DNA of 64,000 bases from Saccharopolyspora erythraea (GCF_018141105.1 NZ_CP054839.1:6885411-6949410), one strand, 5' to 3'; shown: positions 17,449 to 28,382, counted from the first letter of the stretch. The notes: generated by a model not told the origin, from the sequence alone. A program made the numbers and translations.

Positions 17449-17888
17449 CCTCGCCGCTTCTCCGCGTTCTGCTTGACCTCGTCGATGACCTGCGCCCACC
17501 CACCGGTGTTGTCGTCCCAGGCGCCGCGCCGCTTCTGCTCGTCCAGCTCGAGCGCGGCGAAGCCGCTCTCCACCACCCGCAGCCGGGTGCCGTGCGCTTC
17601 CTCGGTCAGGGTGAACTCGACCAGCGTCGAGTTGCCCTCCACCGGCTCCTCACCCGGGAAGGCGCTGGCCCACCGGTAGGAGAGGCGTCGGCGCGGGTCG
17701 ACCTTCTCGACGCGCTGCGGGAAGCTGCCGTACTCGTGGTGCTCGGACACCAGCAGCGCGCCCTCCTCCACCCGGGCGCCCGCCGGGTCCGCCTCCCCCA
17801 GCCAGAACGAGGGCTCGACCAGCTCCTGCCACACCCGCTCGACCGGTGCGGCGATCACGACCTCGCGTTCGATCCTGTCGGCGACCAT
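17445..17888 (-). CDS. SRPBCC (AHSA1-like) domain protein
   Basis: A 147-residue START-like protein: IEREVVIAAPVERVWQELVE at the N terminus, then SYRWASAFPGE and FTLTEEAHGTRLRVVESGF, ending in a long C-terminal helix with WAQVIDEVKQNAE. These form a hydrophobic ligand pocket in the family; the ligand is unknown. ATG 17888 is preceded by AAGGAG. It is first in a two-gene operon with the ArsR regulator, a common actinobacterial toxin/lipid-stress arrangement whose function is not established. Confidence 0.88.
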   Translation of the reverse strand: MVADRIEREVVIAAPVERVWQELVEPSFWLGEADPAGARVEEGALLVSEHHEYGSFPQRVEKVDPRRRLSYRWASAFPGEEPVEGNSTLVEFTLTEEAHGTRLRVVESGFAALELDEQKRRGAWDDNTGGWAQVIDEVKQNAEKRRG

Positions 17889-17917
17889 GGCCGGCTCCTT
17901 ACTCCTCGACTCCAGAC

Positions 17918-17966
17918 GCAACCCCAGGGTTGCACGTGCCCGGAGGTGGCGCAACCCACCGGTTGC
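17918..17966. promoter_or_regulatory. Paired operators for the ArsR/SRPBCC operon
   Basis: Two related inverted repeats lie 30 bases upstream of the SRPBCC start: GCAACCC-CA-GGGTTGC (17918-17933) and GCAACC-CACC-GGTTGC (17951-17966). They share the half-site GCAACC and their centres are 33 bp apart, about three helical turns, as expected for two dimers on one DNA face. Confidence 0.7.
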
Positions 17967-18045
17967 ACCTCGTTGCGGAGAAAAGCGCCTCCCCCATGCC
18001 GGGGAAGGCGCTCTCCTGTCGTTTCGGCGTGCCGGACGCCGGGCC

Positions 18046-19089
18046 TCACGCCTGCTGAGCGACCTCGCGGGAGGAGACCAGCGCCGCGAGCCGGTCGCCG
18101 ATGGCGAACGTCGCGCCCGGAGCCGAGTGGTCGCGGGTCGCGAGGTCGAACGCGACCGCGGCCTCGACCCTGCGGGCCGCCTCGGACTGGCCGACGTGGT
18201 CCAGCAGCAGCGCGACCGACAGCACCGCGGCGGTCGGGTCGGCCGTGCCCTGGCCCGCGATGTCGGGCGCGCTGCCGTGCACCGGCTCGAACATGCTCGG
18301 GTTGCGGCGGGTGGCGTCGATGTTGCCGCTGGCCGCCAGCCCGATGCCGCCGGTGACCGCCCCGGCGAGGTCGGTGATGATGTCGCCGAAGAGGTTGTCG
18401 GTGACGATGACGTCGAACCGCGACGGGTCGGTGACCATGTGGATCGTGGTGGCGTCCACGTGCTGGTAGGCGACGGTGACGTCCGGGTGCTGCAGCGACA
18501 CCTCCTCGACCACGCGCGACCACAGCGACCCGGCGTGGGTCAGCACGTTGGTCTTGTGCACCAGCGTGAGGTGCTTGCGCGGCCGGGACGCCGCCCGCGC
18601 GAACGCGTCCCGCACGACGCGCTCCACGCCGAAGGCGGTGTTGATGCTGACCTCGGTGGCGATCTCGTGCGTGGTGTCCTTGCGCAGCAGGCCGCCGTTG
18701 CCCGCGTACGGGCCCTCGGTGCCCTCGCGGACCACGACCATGTCGATCTCACCCGGGTCCGAAACCGGGCTCTTCACGCCCGGGTACAGCCGCGCGGGGC
18801 GGAGGTTGACGTGGTGGTCCAGCTCGAAGCGCAGGCGCAGCAGCAGGCCGCGCTCCAGGATGCCGCTGGGCACCGACGGGTCGCCTACCGCGCCGAGCAG
18901 GATCGCGTCGTGCTGGCGGAGCTCACCCAGCACCGACTCCGGCAGGAGTTCCCCGGTGGCGTGCCAGCGAGCGGCTCCGAGGTCGTATCGAGTGATCTCG
19001 GTGTCGGGGACGACCTCACCGAGGACCTTGAGCGCCTCGGCCACCACCTCCGGCCCGATCCCGTCACCTGGGATCACAGCGAGCCGCAT
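18046..19089 (-). CDS. leuB: 3-isopropylmalate dehydrogenase
   Basis: A 347-residue beta-decarboxylating dehydrogenase, third step of leucine synthesis. [10 protein letters not shown] opens the protein, the substrate arginines are in [20 protein letters not shown], and the family signature is [20 protein letters not shown] with the NAD-binding [13 protein letters not shown] 19089 is chosen because GGGAGG lies six bases upstream; GTG 19095 overlaps that spacing. It stands alone downstream of serA on the same strand, separated by 345 bases and a terminator. Confidence 0.95.
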   Translation of the reverse strand: MRLAVIPGDGIGPEVVAEALKVLGEVVPDTEITRYDLGAARWHATGELLPESVLGELRQHDAILLGAVGDPSVPSGILERGLLLRLRFELDHHVNLRPARLYPGVKSPVSDPGEIDMVVVREGTEGPYAGNGGLLRKDTTHEIATEVSINTAFGVERVVRDAFARAASRPRKHLTLVHKTNVLTHAGSLWSRVVEEVSLQHPDVTVAYQHVDATTIHMVTDPSRFDVIVTDNLFGDIITDLAGAVTGGIGLAASGNIDATRRNPSMFEPVHGSAPDIAGQGTADPTAAVLSVALLLDHVGQSEAARRVEAAVAFDLATRDHSAPGATFAIGDRLAALVSSREVAQQA

Positions 19090-19434
19090 GTACACACCTC
19101 CCGAGTACCACCCCGACCCGCGGGGCTTTAACCATTGCGCCGAAGGCTACCGGCATCATCGCGACCCCAGGCACGCCGGACCCACCAAGTGGTTGATCTC
19201 TCCCGATTGGCGGGACACCCGGAAGGGTGCAACGTCCAGGCGCGAGCCCGTGTCCAGCGAAAAGCGGGGGGCCGCCGCACCGAATGCGACGGCCCCCGCA
19301 GCCCTCGTTGGCCCCTTCGGGTCGTTTTCCACCGGCCGAAGGGACGCGACGGCGGGTCCGGATGCCGGGACGACCGCCCCGCCGGGGCGCCCGGCCGGCC
19401 GCCGCGGGTGCGGCGGCTCCGGCCGGTGCGGCGG
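19090..19434. other. leuB-serA intergenic region
   Basis: No gene is seen. It holds the serA terminator (19264-19299) and must hold the leuB promoter. No branched-chain-rich leader peptide or attenuator was found before leuB. Confidence 0.6.
19264..19299 (-). terminator. Terminator of serA
   Basis: Arms 19264-19278 and 19286-19299 pair over 14 positions with one bulged base and one G-U pair on the minus strand, followed by TTTCG. It lies 135 bases after the serA stop. Confidence 0.55.
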
Positions 19435-21030
19435 TCACTCGAAGGTGACGGCGCGGACCACGCGAGCGCCGACGGCGGCGCCGATCGGCTCCAGCACCCC
19501 CGCGTCGACCGGCCGGTCCACGCGCAGCAGCATGACGGCGTCGGAGCGCTCGGTGGTCTGGCTGACGGTCGCGGCCTCGATGTTCACCCCGACCTCGCCG
19601 AGCAGGGTGCCGACCTTGCCCATCACGCCCGGGCGGTCCGGGTACTCCAGCAGCAGCAGGTTGCCCTCGGCGCGCAGGTCGAAGTGCCTGCCGTTGACCT
19701 CGACGATCTTCTCGACCAGGTTGCGGCCGGTCAGCGCGCCGGAGACGACCGCGAAGCGGCCGTCGGGCAGGCCCGCGCGCACCGAGACGACGCTGCGGTG
19801 GTTCGGGCTCTCCGGCGAGGTCTGGAGCTCGACGTTGACCCCGAGCTCCTCGGCGAGCTGCGGCGCGTTGACGAAGGTGACCTGGTTCTCGACCGCACCG
19901 GAGAACACCCCGCGCAGCGCGGCGAGCTGGAGCACCGAGACGTCCTCGTCGGCGAGCTCGCCGCGGGCCTCCACGGTCACCGAGCTGGGCGTGGCGCCCA
20001 GCACCGCCGACAGCACCTGTCCCAGCTTCTGGGTCAGCGGCAGGTACGGGCGCACCTCCTCGCCGACGGCACCGCCCTGGACGTTGACCGCGTCCGGCAC
20101 GAAGTCGCCGCGCAGCGCCAGCAGCACCGAGCGGGCGACGTCGGTGCCCGCGCGGTCCTGCGCCTCGGCCGTGGAGGCGCCCAGGTGCGGGGTGGCCACG
20201 ACCTTGCTCAGCTCGAACAGCGGGCTGGAGGTCGTCGGCTCGGTCTTGTACACGTCGATGCCCGCGCCGCCGATGTGGCCGCTGCGGATGGCGTCGGCGA
20301 GCGCCTCCTCGTCGATCAGGCCGCCGCGCGCGGCGTTGACGACGAGCATGCCCTTCTTGGCGCGCTTGAGCTCCTCGGCGCCGATCAGGCCGAGCGTCTC
20401 GGCCGTCTTGGGCAGGTGGATGGAGATCGCGTCGGCGCGCTCCAGCAGCTCCTCCAGGCTGACCAGCTCGATGCCGAGCTGGGCGGCCCTGGCGGGCGAC
20501 ACGTAGGGGTCGTAGGCGATCAGCTCGGTGCCGAAGGCGGCGACCCGCTGGGCGAAGAGCTGGCCGATCTTGCCGAGCCCGACCACACCGACGGTCTTGC
20601 CGTTGAGCTCGACGCCGCTGAAGGAGCTGCGCTTCCACTCGCCGGCGCGCAGGCTCGCGTCGGCGGCGGCCACGTTGCGCGCGACGGCGAGCAGCAGGGC
20701 GACGGCGTGCTCGGCGGCGGAGACGATGTTGGAGGTGGGGGCGTTGACCACCATCACGCCGCGCTCGGTCGCGGCGGGCACCTCGACGTTGTCCAGCCCG
20801 ACACCGGCGCGGGCCACGACCTTGAGCTGGGTGGTCGCGGCGAACACCTCCGCGTCGACCTTGGTGGCCGAGCGGACCAGGAGCGCGTCGGCGTCGCGGA
20901 CGGCATCGAGCAGCGCCGGACGGTCGGTGCCGTCGACGTGGCGGATCTCGACCTCGTCTCCCAGTGCGTCGAGCACGGACGGGGCCAGCTTCTCGGCGAT
21001 CAGGACGACAGGACGGCTTGCGTTGGTCAC
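19435..21030 (-). CDS. serA: D-3-phosphoglycerate dehydrogenase
   Basis: A 531-residue long-form SerA, first enzyme of serine synthesis. Order of domains: substrate/NAD-binding dehydrogenase (1-310) with VGVVGLGKIGQLFAQR, the arginine in VNAARGGLID, the glutamate in DVYKTEPT and the histidine in ATPHLGAST; then an ASB intervening domain; then a C-terminal ACT domain that binds serine for feedback inhibition. GTG 21030 has GGAG seven bases upstream. A T7 run sits just before the ribosome-binding site. Position beside leuB and ilvC follows the mycobacterial order. Confidence 0.95.
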   Translation of the reverse strand: MTNASRPVVLIAEKLAPSVLDALGDEVEIRHVDGTDRPALLDAVRDADALLVRSATKVDAEVFAATTQLKVVARAGVGLDNVEVPAATERGVMVVNAPTSNIVSAAEHAVALLLAVARNVAAADASLRAGEWKRSSFSGVELNGKTVGVVGLGKIGQLFAQRVAAFGTELIAYDPYVSPARAAQLGIELVSLEELLERADAISIHLPKTAETLGLIGAEELKRAKKGMLVVNAARGGLIDEEALADAIRSGHIGGAGIDVYKTEPTTSSPLFELSKVVATPHLGASTAEAQDRAGTDVARSVLLALRGDFVPDAVNVQGGAVGEEVRPYLPLTQKLGQVLSAVLGATPSSVTVEARGELADEDVSVLQLAALRGVFSGAVENQVTFVNAPQLAEELGVNVELQTSPESPNHRSVVSVRAGLPDGRFAVVSGALTGRNLVEKIVEVNGRHFDLRAEGNLLLLEYPDRPGVMGKVGTLLGEVGVNIEAATVSQTTERSDAVMLLRVDRPVDAGVLEPIGAAVGARVVRAVTFE

Positions 21031-21219
21031 GGGCGCGCTCCAAAAAAAGATCACGGTCGAAGCAGGGCACGACGTTGTGCCCGGACGGTCGGGAAGTTTA
21101 ACGGGAGTTTGAGAATCCGTTCACAAGGGTGTAGCCCGGATCACCGGACCGGAAGCGTCCCGGCCCGGGCCCGCTCGCCGAGATTGCCACGAATTGTCCG
21201 CCACCGCCGGGTGAATCGC

Positions 21220-21465
21220 TCACGGCTCGTCGAATTCGCCGTCCTTGGCACCCTCGACGAAGGCGTCCCACTCCTCGGGAGTGAACACCAGCACCGGCCC
21301 TTCCGGATCCGCGCCGTTGCGCATTCCGACGTAGCCGTCCACGAAGGCAACCTCGACGCCGGGCTCGTCGTCCTCTTCGGTGCTGGTGATCCACTCGGCA
21401 TTGCCGAAGTCCAGCTTGTGCCTGATGTGCGCCTTGTCGTCGACGATCTCGTTCTGTTCGTTCAC
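21220..21465 (-). CDS. DUF397 protein
   Basis: An 81-residue member of the DUF397 family: KLDFGNAEWITST, then VEVAFVDGYVGMRNG, then GPVLVFTPEEWDAFVEGAKDGEF, which is the conserved ending. GTG 21465 is selected because TAGAGT lies seven bases before it, suggesting a leaderless mRNA; ATG 21495 and ATG 21519 are in-frame alternatives. DUF397 genes normally sit beside an XRE-type regulator and work with it in development or antibiotic control. No such partner is here, so this is an orphan copy. Confidence 0.75.
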   Translation of the reverse strand: MNEQNEIVDDKAHIRHKLDFGNAEWITSTEEDDEPGVEVAFVDGYVGMRNGADPEGPVLVFTPEEWDAFVEGAKDGEFDEP

Positions 21466-21591
21466 AGCGCGCACTCTATCGCTGACCCAACGCATCGCGA
21501 TCGGGCGTTTGCGGGGCAATTTTTATGAAAGTTTTGCGTGATTCGACGCGACAGGTTGCGCTTTCAACGGTATGGAGCGCGGAGAAGGCAA

Positions 21592-21625
21592 CAGCCCCGC
21601 ACGGGCGGACTCGTGCGGGGCTGTG
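21592..21625 (-). terminator. Hairpin after ilvC
   Basis: A perfect 13-bp stem (21592-21604 with 21613-21625) with an 8-base loop lies 120 bases after the ilvC stop. A second 9-bp stem (21687-21695 with 21699-21707) lies nearer. Together they probably end the ilvBNC transcript. Confidence 0.6.
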
Positions 21626-21746
21626 CGCGGCGTCGACGGACGGCACGAAACCTCGGTCGGCACCGATGTGGCAGTGCCGGAGCCGTCATCCGGCCGGAGG
21701 CCGGATGGTGCTTCGCACCGTCTGAAGCGCCGTCTGGCGCCTCGGA

Positions 21747-22754
<1,008 letters not shown>

Positions 22755-22795
22755 TCAGTGTTCCTTTCGGGCGCCAAGAACGCCCGTTCACGGGT

Positions 22796-22816
22796 GTCCG
22801 CGCTGGCAGCGCGGAC
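22796..22816 (-). other. Intercistronic hairpin between ilvN and ilvC
   Basis: GTCCGCGCT-GGC-AGCGCGGAC is a perfect 9-bp stem with a 3-base loop in the 103-base gap. No T-tract follows, so RNA processing or partial attenuation is likelier than full termination. Confidence 0.5.
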
Positions 22817-22851
22817 GCGGACAGTACGGATAGGAGGTAGTTGCGCGCGCC

Positions 22852-23358
22852 TCAGCGCGCGGCGGTGGCGGTGATGGAGCGCGGACCGCGGCCGATGGCG
22901 ATCGACCCGGACTGCACCATCTCCCGGATCCCGTAGGGCTCCAGCATGCGCAGCAGCGCGTCGAGCTTGTCGGCGTCCCCGGTGGCCTCGATGGTCAGCG
23001 CCTCCGGTGAGACGTCGACCACCTTGGCCCGGAACAGCTGCACCGTCTCCAGGACCTGGCTGCGCACCGACGCGTCGGCGCGCACCTTGACCAGCAGGAG
23101 CTCCCGCTGCACCGAGGCCCCCGGCTCCAGCTCCACGATCTTGATCACGTTGATCAGCTTGTTGAGCTGCTTGGTGACCTGCTCCAGCGGCTGGTCCTCG
23201 ACCGAGACCACGATCGTCATCCGGGAGATGTCGGGGTGCTCGGTCGGTCCCACGGCCAGGGACTCGATGTTGAAGCTGCGCCGGGAGAACAGCCCGGAGA
23301 CCCTGGCCAGCACGCCGGGGACGTTCTCCACCAAGACGCTGAGCGTGTGTCGGCTCAT
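22852..23358 (-). CDS. ilvN: Acetolactate synthase regulatory subunit
   Basis: A 168-residue small subunit of acetohydroxyacid synthase. The N-terminal ACT domain begins HTLSVLVENVPGVLARVSGLF and contains RSFNIESLAVGPTEHPDISRMT; the C-terminal domain ends with the conserved GIREMVQSGSIAI. It binds valine and adjusts IlvB activity. ATG 23358 follows the ilvB stop by seven bases, so the subunits are co-translated. Confidence 0.96.
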   Translation of the reverse strand: MSRHTLSVLVENVPGVLARVSGLFSRRSFNIESLAVGPTEHPDISRMTIVVSVEDQPLEQVTKQLNKLINVIKIVELEPGASVQRELLLVKVRADASVRSQVLETVQLFRAKVVDVSPEALTIEATGDADKLDALLRMLEPYGIREMVQSGSIAIGRGPRSITATAAR

Positions 23359-23365
23359 CGGCGCC

Positions 23366-25198
23366 TCACCCCTCGTCCTCGTCGAACAGCGGGCGGATGC
23401 CGCGCGCCGCCATGATCTCGTCGTTGCCGGTTCCGGCCGCCACCATCGGCCACACCTGCGCGTCCTTGCCCACCACGAAGTCGATCACGACGGGTCGGTC
23501 GTTGATCTCCATCGCCCGCTGGATGACGCTGTCGACGTCCTCTTTGGACTCGCATCGCAGCCCGGCGCCGCCGAGCGCCTCGGCCAGCAGCTTAAAGTCC
23601 GGGATGCGGTGCTTGTGGGTGCCGAGGTCACTGTGTGAGTAGCGCTCGGCGTAGAACAGGTTCTGCCACTGACGGACCATACCCAGGTTGCCGTTGTTGA
23701 TGACCGCCACCTTGATGGGCAGGTCCTCGATGGCGCAGGTCGCCAGCTCCTGGTTGGTCATCTGGAAGCAGCCGTCGCCGTCGATGGCCCAGACCGTCCG
23801 GTCGGGCATGCCCGCCTTGGCGCCCATCGCGGCGGGCACCGCGTAGCCCATGGTGCCCAGGCCGCCCGAGTTGAGCCAGGTGCGCGGGTTCTCGTAGCCG
23901 ATGAACTGCGCCGCCCACATCTGGTGCTGGCCGACGCCCGCGGTGTAGACCGCCTCCGGGCCGGCGATCTTGCCCAGCCGCTCGATGACGTACTCCGGCG
24001 AGAGGCTGCCGTCGGCGGGCTCCTCGTAACCCAGCGCGAAGGTGTCGCGCCAGTGCCGCAGCTGCTCCCACCACGGGTCGAGGTCGGCGGTGCCGTGCTC
24101 CTCGGTCGCTGCCCCCACGGCGTCGATCAGCTCGGTGATGACGTCCTTGCAGTCGCCGACGATCGGCACGTCGGCGTTGCGGTTCTTGGAGATCTCGGCC
24201 GGGTCGATGTCGGCGTGCACGACCTTGGCCTCGGGGGCGAAGGACGAGAGCTGGCCGGTGACCCGGTCGTCGAACCGGGTGCCGAGCGCGATCAGCAGGT
24301 CGGCGCGCTGCATCGCGGCCACGGCGGCGACCGTGCCGTGCATGCCCGGCATGCCCAGGTGCTGCGGGTGCGAGTCGGGGAACGCGCCGCGGGCCATCAG
24401 CGTGGTCACGACCGGGATGCCGGTGCGCTCGGCGAGGCTGCGCAGCTCGGCGGTGGCCTCGGCCTTGAGCACGCCGCCACCGACGTAGAGCACCGGCCTG
24501 CGGGCCGCGGTGATCAGCTTGGCCGCCTCGCGGACCTGCTTGCCGTGCGGCTTGCTGGTCGGGCGGTAGCCGGGCAGCTTCATCTCCGGCGGCCAGGTGA
24601 ACGACGTCGTGCTCTGCTGGACGTCCTTGGGGATGTCCACCAGAACCGGGCCGGGGCGGCCGCTGTTGGCGATGTAGAACGCCTCGGCGATGGTGCGCGG
24701 GATGTCCTCGGGCGAGGTGACCAGGAAGTTGTGCTTGGTGATCGGCAGCGTGATGCCGCAGATGTCGGCTTCCTGGAAGGCGTCGGTACCGATCAGCGAG
24801 GTGCTCTGCTGGCCGGTGATCGCCACGACCGGGACCGAGTCCATGTGCGCGTCGGCGAGCGGGGTGACCAGGTTGGTCGCGCCGGGGCCGGAGGTCGCCA
24901 TGCAGACGCCGACCTTGCCGGTGGCCTGGGCGTACCCGGTGGCGGCGTGGCCCGCGCCCTGCTCGTGGCGGACCAGCACGTGGCGGACCTTGGTCGAGTC
25001 GAGCAGCGGGTCGTAGGACGGGAGGATCGTGCCGCCGGGAATTCCGAAGACCACCTCGCAGCCCACGGCCTCGAGCGAGCGGACCAGCGCCTGCGCGCCG
25101 GTGAGCTTCACCGGAGCACCGCTGGGCGGGGCGGGTTTGGGACGTTGTCCGGGCGGGGGAGCCGGGACCGGGCTCTGCCTGGTGTTGGCGCTGGTCAT
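23366..25198 (-). CDS. ilvB: Acetolactate synthase catalytic subunit
   Basis: A 610-residue thiamine-diphosphate enzyme that makes acetolactate or acetohydroxybutyrate. The N-terminal domain has the catalytic Glu in [20 protein letters not shown], the middle domain binds FAD, and the C-terminal domain has the ThDP/Mg motif from [14 protein letters not shown] to AVINN. A proline-rich N-terminal tail of 35 residues is lineage-specific. ATG 25198 has AAGAGG upstream. It heads ilvBNC, preceded by a leader peptide and attenuator, and so is likely controlled by the supply of charged Leu, Ile and Val tRNAs. Confidence 0.97.
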   Translation of the reverse strand: MTSANTRQSPVPAPPPGQRPKPAPPSGAPVKLTGAQALVRSLEAVGCEVVFGIPGGTILPSYDPLLDSTKVRHVLVRHEQGAGHAATGYAQATGKVGVCMATSGPGATNLVTPLADAHMDSVPVVAITGQQSTSLIGTDAFQEADICGITLPITKHNFLVTSPEDIPRTIAEAFYIANSGRPGPVLVDIPKDVQQSTTSFTWPPEMKLPGYRPTSKPHGKQVREAAKLITAARRPVLYVGGGVLKAEATAELRSLAERTGIPVVTTLMARGAFPDSHPQHLGMPGMHGTVAAVAAMQRADLLIALGTRFDDRVTGQLSSFAPEAKVVHADIDPAEISKNRNADVPIVGDCKDVITELIDAVGAATEEHGTADLDPWWEQLRHWRDTFALGYEEPADGSLSPEYVIERLGKIAGPEAVYTAGVGQHQMWAAQFIGYENPRTWLNSGGLGTMGYAVPAAMGAKAGMPDRTVWAIDGDGCFQMTNQELATCAIEDLPIKVAVINNGNLGMVRQWQNLFYAERYSHSDLGTHKHRIPDFKLLAEALGGAGLRCESKEDVDSVIQRAMEINDRPVVIDFVVGKDAQVWPMVAAGTGNDEIMAARGIRPLFDEDEG

Positions 25199-25248
25199 CG
25201 GATCTGCCTCTTGGTCGACAGGACGGGTCGGAGATGGGGCCGGGCACG

Positions 25249-25287
25249 AAAAAACCCCCGCAGACCAGACGTTGGTCTTACGAGGGT
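25249..25287 (-). terminator. Attenuator terminator before ilvB
   Basis: On the minus strand, arms 25273-25287 and 25254-25267 form a 14-bp stem with one bulge and two G-U pairs around a 5-base loop, followed by six T residues. It lies between the ilvB leader peptide stop and the ilvB start, the position of a transcription attenuator. Confidence 0.85.
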
Positions 25288-25311
25288 CGGCGCGTCGACG
25301 GTGTGAACTTC

Positions 25312-25362
25312 CTAGGCGTCGACGCGCCAGGAAATTACGAGAAGGTCGATCAGTCGCTGCAT
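25312..25362 (-). CDS. ilvB leader peptide
   Basis: ATG 25362 to TAG 25312 encodes [16 protein letters not shown]. Nine of the last thirteen residues before the stop include Leu, Ile and Val codons (L, I, L, L, V, I, V). It sits 25 bases upstream of the terminator stem. Leader peptides of this kind control ilvB operons in Streptomyces and Corynebacterium. The -10 box TAACGT ends seven bases before the ATG, so the leader mRNA is probably leaderless. Confidence 0.85.
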   Translation of the reverse strand: MQRLIDLLVISWRVDA

Positions 25363-25369
25363 GTCCTGG

Positions 25370-25399
25370 ACGTTAACGGCAACGACGTAGCCGCGTCAA
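25370..25399 (-). promoter_or_regulatory. Promoter of the ilvBNC operon
   Basis: On the minus strand TTGACG (25399-25394) and TAACGT (25375-25370) are 18 bp apart. Transcription should begin at or within a base or two of the leader peptide ATG. Confidence 0.7.
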
Positions 25400-25492
25400 A
25401 CCATGCGGGACACTTCTCCCAGATCCTGGACGCGCGTTCCTCCTGACGGGTCCCGGGGCCGGGGCCGAAACCGCAGGTGAGACGATCCGATC

Positions 25493-26218
25493 GTGAGCGA
25501 TTCCGCAGCCGGGCAGGAGCCCGGGAACCCCACGAACGAAGACGAGAGAGCTCGGTCACAGGACGGTCCTTCGTCGTTGACCTACCGCATCACACCGGTC
25601 TCCCTGCTGGCCGCGCTGACCGTCCTGATCGGCGTGACTCCGGTGGCGTGGACGGCCGGCCCGTGGGCGCTGTCGCTCTACCTCATCCCGCTTGCGCTGG
25701 TCGTCTGGGTGCTGCGCACCCGCACCACGATCGACGCGACGCACATCACCGCCCGCCGTGTGCTGGGCAGCACCCGGATCGGCTGGGACGAGATCGCGTC
25801 CTTCCGGCTCGACGAGCGCCGGTGGCTGCGCGCGGTGCTGAACTCGGGCAAGGAGGTCGTGCTGCCCGCCGTGCGGGTGCGCGACCTGCCCAGGCTCGCC
25901 GCGGTCAGCGGCGGCCGGATCCCGGATCTCACGGAGCGGACGGCCGGGGACGCCGACGCCGAGGCGTCGCCGGAGGCGGCGGAGCCGCAGGCCGACGCGG
26001 CAGCGTCGCCGGAGGCGGAGACCGCCGAGGCGACCGGGGAGCCGGAGGCGAGCCGGGAGGCGGGAACGCCGTCGGGCGCGGAGGCCGCGGCGTCGCCGCA
26101 GGCGGCGCCGGCGTCCGCGGCGGAGCCGAAGGCGGAGGGCGGCGAGGCCCCGGCGGAGCCGGGCCAGCAGCGGCCGTCATCGGAATCCGGGACGACCTCC
26201 CGCGAGAAGACGGAGTAA
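25493..26218 (+). CDS. PH-domain membrane protein with acidic tail (Cfp6-like)
   Basis: A 241-residue protein. Two adjacent membrane segments cover residues 33-73, followed by a bacterial PH (bPH) domain, residues 75-145, including [20 protein letters not shown] and [18 protein letters not shown]. Residues 150-241 are a disordered Ala/Glu/Pro tail. It corresponds in position to Rv3004 (cfp6), which also diverges from ilvB. Function is unknown in the family. GTG 25493 is the start; no other in-frame start precedes the conserved part with a better context. Confidence 0.8.
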   Translation: MSDSAAGQEPGNPTNEDERARSQDGPSSLTYRITPVSLLAALTVLIGVTPVAWTAGPWALSLYLIPLALVVWVLRTRTTIDATHITARRVLGSTRIGWDEIASFRLDERRWLRAVLNSGKEVVLPAVRVRDLPRLAAVSGGRIPDLTERTAGDADAEASPEAAEPQADAAASPEAETAEATGEPEASREAGTPSGAEAAASPQAAPASAAEPKAEGGEAPAEPGQQRPSSESGTTSREKTE

Positions 26219-26409
26219 TCTCGCGTCCACCGCGACTTCCCTCGCCGACCAGGGCTCGCCCTGCGCCCGGCGCCACGAGTGAACAGCTCGGCCGAGGAGC
26301 GAGGACTCACGGGCCGGCACCGCCCGGCCCATCGCCGACGAGTCGGCAATCCGCCGCACCACCCCGCCGCCCGCGGGCGGCCGCCTGTCGACAGGAACAG
26401 AGACTCACC

Positions 26410-28254
26410 ATGCCCCAGCTGCGTTCTCGCACCACCACCCACGGCCGGAATGCCGCAGGCGCCCGGTCGCTGTGGCGGGCCACCGGTATGACCGACGACG
26501 ACTTCGGCAAGCCGATCGTGGCGATCGCCAACTCCTACACCCAGTTCGTCCCCGGGCACGTCCACCTCAGGGACCTCGGCGACGTCGTGGCGGAGACGAT
26601 CCGCGAGGCGGGCGGTGTGCCGCGCGAGTTCCACACCATCGCCGTGGACGACGGCATCGCCATGGGCCACGGCGGCATGCTCTACTCGCTGCCGTCGCGC
26701 GAGCTGATCGCCGACTCCGTCGAGTACATGGTCAACGCCCACCAGGCGGACGCCCTGGTCTGCATCTCCAACTGCGACAAGATCACCCCGGGGATGCTCA
26801 ACGCCGCGATGCGGCTCAACGTCCCGGCCGTGTTCGTCTCCGGTGGTCCGATGGAGGCGGGCAAGGCGGTCGTGGTCGAAGGCGTCGCCCAGGCCCCGAC
26901 CGACCTGATCACCACCATCGCGGCCTCGGCCAACGCCGCGGTCGACGACGACGGGCTCAGCGAGGTCGAGCGTTCGGCGTGCCCGACCTGCGGGTCGTGC
27001 TCGGGCATGTTCACCGCCAACTCGATGAACTGCCTCACCGAGGCGCTGGGGCTGGCACTGCCGGGCAACGGCTCGACGCTGGCGACCCACGCCGCGCGCC
27101 GCGCCCTGTTCCAGGAGGCCGGCCGCACCGTCGTGCGCATCGCCAAGCGCTGGTACGCCGACGACGACGAGTCGGTGCTGCCGCGGTCGGTCGCGAGCAA
27201 GGAGGCGTTCGAGAACGCCATGGCGCTGGACATGGCCATGGGCGGCTCGACGAACACGGTGCTGCACACGCTCGCCGCCGCGCGCGAGGGCGAGATCGAC
27301 TTCACGCTGCAGGACATCGAGGACATCAGCCGCCGGGTGCCCTGCCTGTCGAAGGTCAGCCCGAACTCCGACTACCACATGGAGGACGTGCACCGCGCGG
27401 GCGGGATCACCGCCATCCTCGGCGAGCTGGACCGCGCGGGCATGCTGCACCGCGACGTCCCCTCGGTGCACAGCGCGAACCTGACCGAGTGGCTGGACCG
27501 GTGGGACATCCGCGGCGCATCGCCGTCGCAGGAGGCGATCGAGCTGTTCCACGCCGCGCCGGGCGGGGTGCGCACCACGAAGGCGTTCTCGACCGACAAC
27601 CGCTGGTCCTCTTTGGACACCGACGCCGCGGGCGGCTGCATCCGCGACGTCGCGCACGCCTACACCGCCGACGGCGGTCTGGCGGTGCTGCGCGGGAACC
27701 TGGCCGAGGACGGCGCGGTCGTCAAGACCGCCGGGGTCGAGGAGGAGCTGTGGGCCTTCCAGGGTCCCGCCCGCGTGCTGGAGAGCCAGGAGCAGGCGGT
27801 CTCGGCGATCCTCAACCGCGAGATCCAGCCCGGTGAGGTGCTGGTGATCCGCTACGAGGGGCCGGCGGGCGGCCCGGGAATGCAGGAGATGCTGCACCCG
27901 ACCGCGTTCCTCAAGGGTTCCGGGCTGGGCAAGAAGTGCGCGCTGATCACCGACGGCCGGTTCTCGGGCGGGTCGTCGGGCCTGTCGATCGGGCACATCT
28001 CGCCGGAGGCGGCCAACGGCGGCACGATCGGGCTGGTGGAGAACGGCGACCAGATCCGCATCGACGTCCGCGAGCGCAGGCTGGAGCTGCTGGTCGACGA
28101 GCAGGTCCTGGCCGAACGGCGGGCGAAGATGGATGCCTGCGAGCACCCCTGGCAGCCGGTCGGACGCGAGCGTCCGGTGACCGCCGCGCTGCGCGCGTAC
28201 GCGCGGCTGGCGACCTCCGCCTCCTACGGCGCCGTCCGCGACGTCAGCAAGTGA
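26410..28254 (+). CDS. ilvD: Dihydroxy-acid dehydratase
   Basis: A 614-residue IlvD, which dehydrates dihydroxyisovalerate and dihydroxymethylvalerate. Cluster-binding cysteines are in [13 protein letters not shown] and in [19 protein letters not shown]; the C-terminal catalytic block is [22 protein letters not shown] 26410 gives the conserved start [20 protein letters not shown]; the open frame extends far upstream but that part lies inside the PH gene in another frame. It is transcribed alone, with a 191-base upstream region in which no leader peptide was found, and ends at a strong terminator. It completes the Ile/Val pathway begun by ilvBNC. Confidence 0.97.
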   Translation: MPQLRSRTTTHGRNAAGARSLWRATGMTDDDFGKPIVAIANSYTQFVPGHVHLRDLGDVVAETIREAGGVPREFHTIAVDDGIAMGHGGMLYSLPSRELIADSVEYMVNAHQADALVCISNCDKITPGMLNAAMRLNVPAVFVSGGPMEAGKAVVVEGVAQAPTDLITTIAASANAAVDDDGLSEVERSACPTCGSCSGMFTANSMNCLTEALGLALPGNGSTLATHAARRALFQEAGRTVVRIAKRWYADDDESVLPRSVASKEAFENAMALDMAMGGSTNTVLHTLAAAREGEIDFTLQDIEDISRRVPCLSKVSPNSDYHMEDVHRAGGITAILGELDRAGMLHRDVPSVHSANLTEWLDRWDIRGASPSQEAIELFHAAPGGVRTTKAFSTDNRWSSLDTDAAGGCIRDVAHAYTADGGLAVLRGNLAEDGAVVKTAGVEEELWAFQGPARVLESQEQAVSAILNREIQPGEVLVIRYEGPAGGPGMQEMLHPTAFLKGSGLGKKCALITDGRFSGGSSGLSIGHISPEAANGGTIGLVENGDQIRIDVRERRLELLVDEQVLAERRAKMDACEHPWQPVGRERPVTAALRAYARLATSASYGAVRDVSK

Positions 28255-28286
28255 GGTCGTGACGACCGCTGGTCCTTGGAACGACT

Positions 28287-28317
28287 GGGGCCCCGCACTC
28301 GGCGAGTGCGGGGCCCC
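28287..28317 (+). terminator. Terminator of ilvD
   Basis: A perfect 14-bp stem (28287-28300 with 28304-28317) with a GGC loop, 32 bases after the stop and followed by TTCGCTT. Confidence 0.85.
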
Positions 28318-28382
28318 TTCGCTTGGTGTCCGCCTTGCTCGTCACGGCGCCTCGCGGGCGCCGGACCGCGGCGACGCGGTCG

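Noticed and set aside
21042-21082. Attenuator before serA
   Set aside because: A 6-bp hairpin (21065-21082) and a T7 run (21042-21048 complement) are present, but 16 bases separate them and no serine-rich leader peptide was found.
26219-26409. Leader peptide before ilvD
   Set aside because: The available short frames have no run of Leu, Ile or Val codons and no terminator stem follows.
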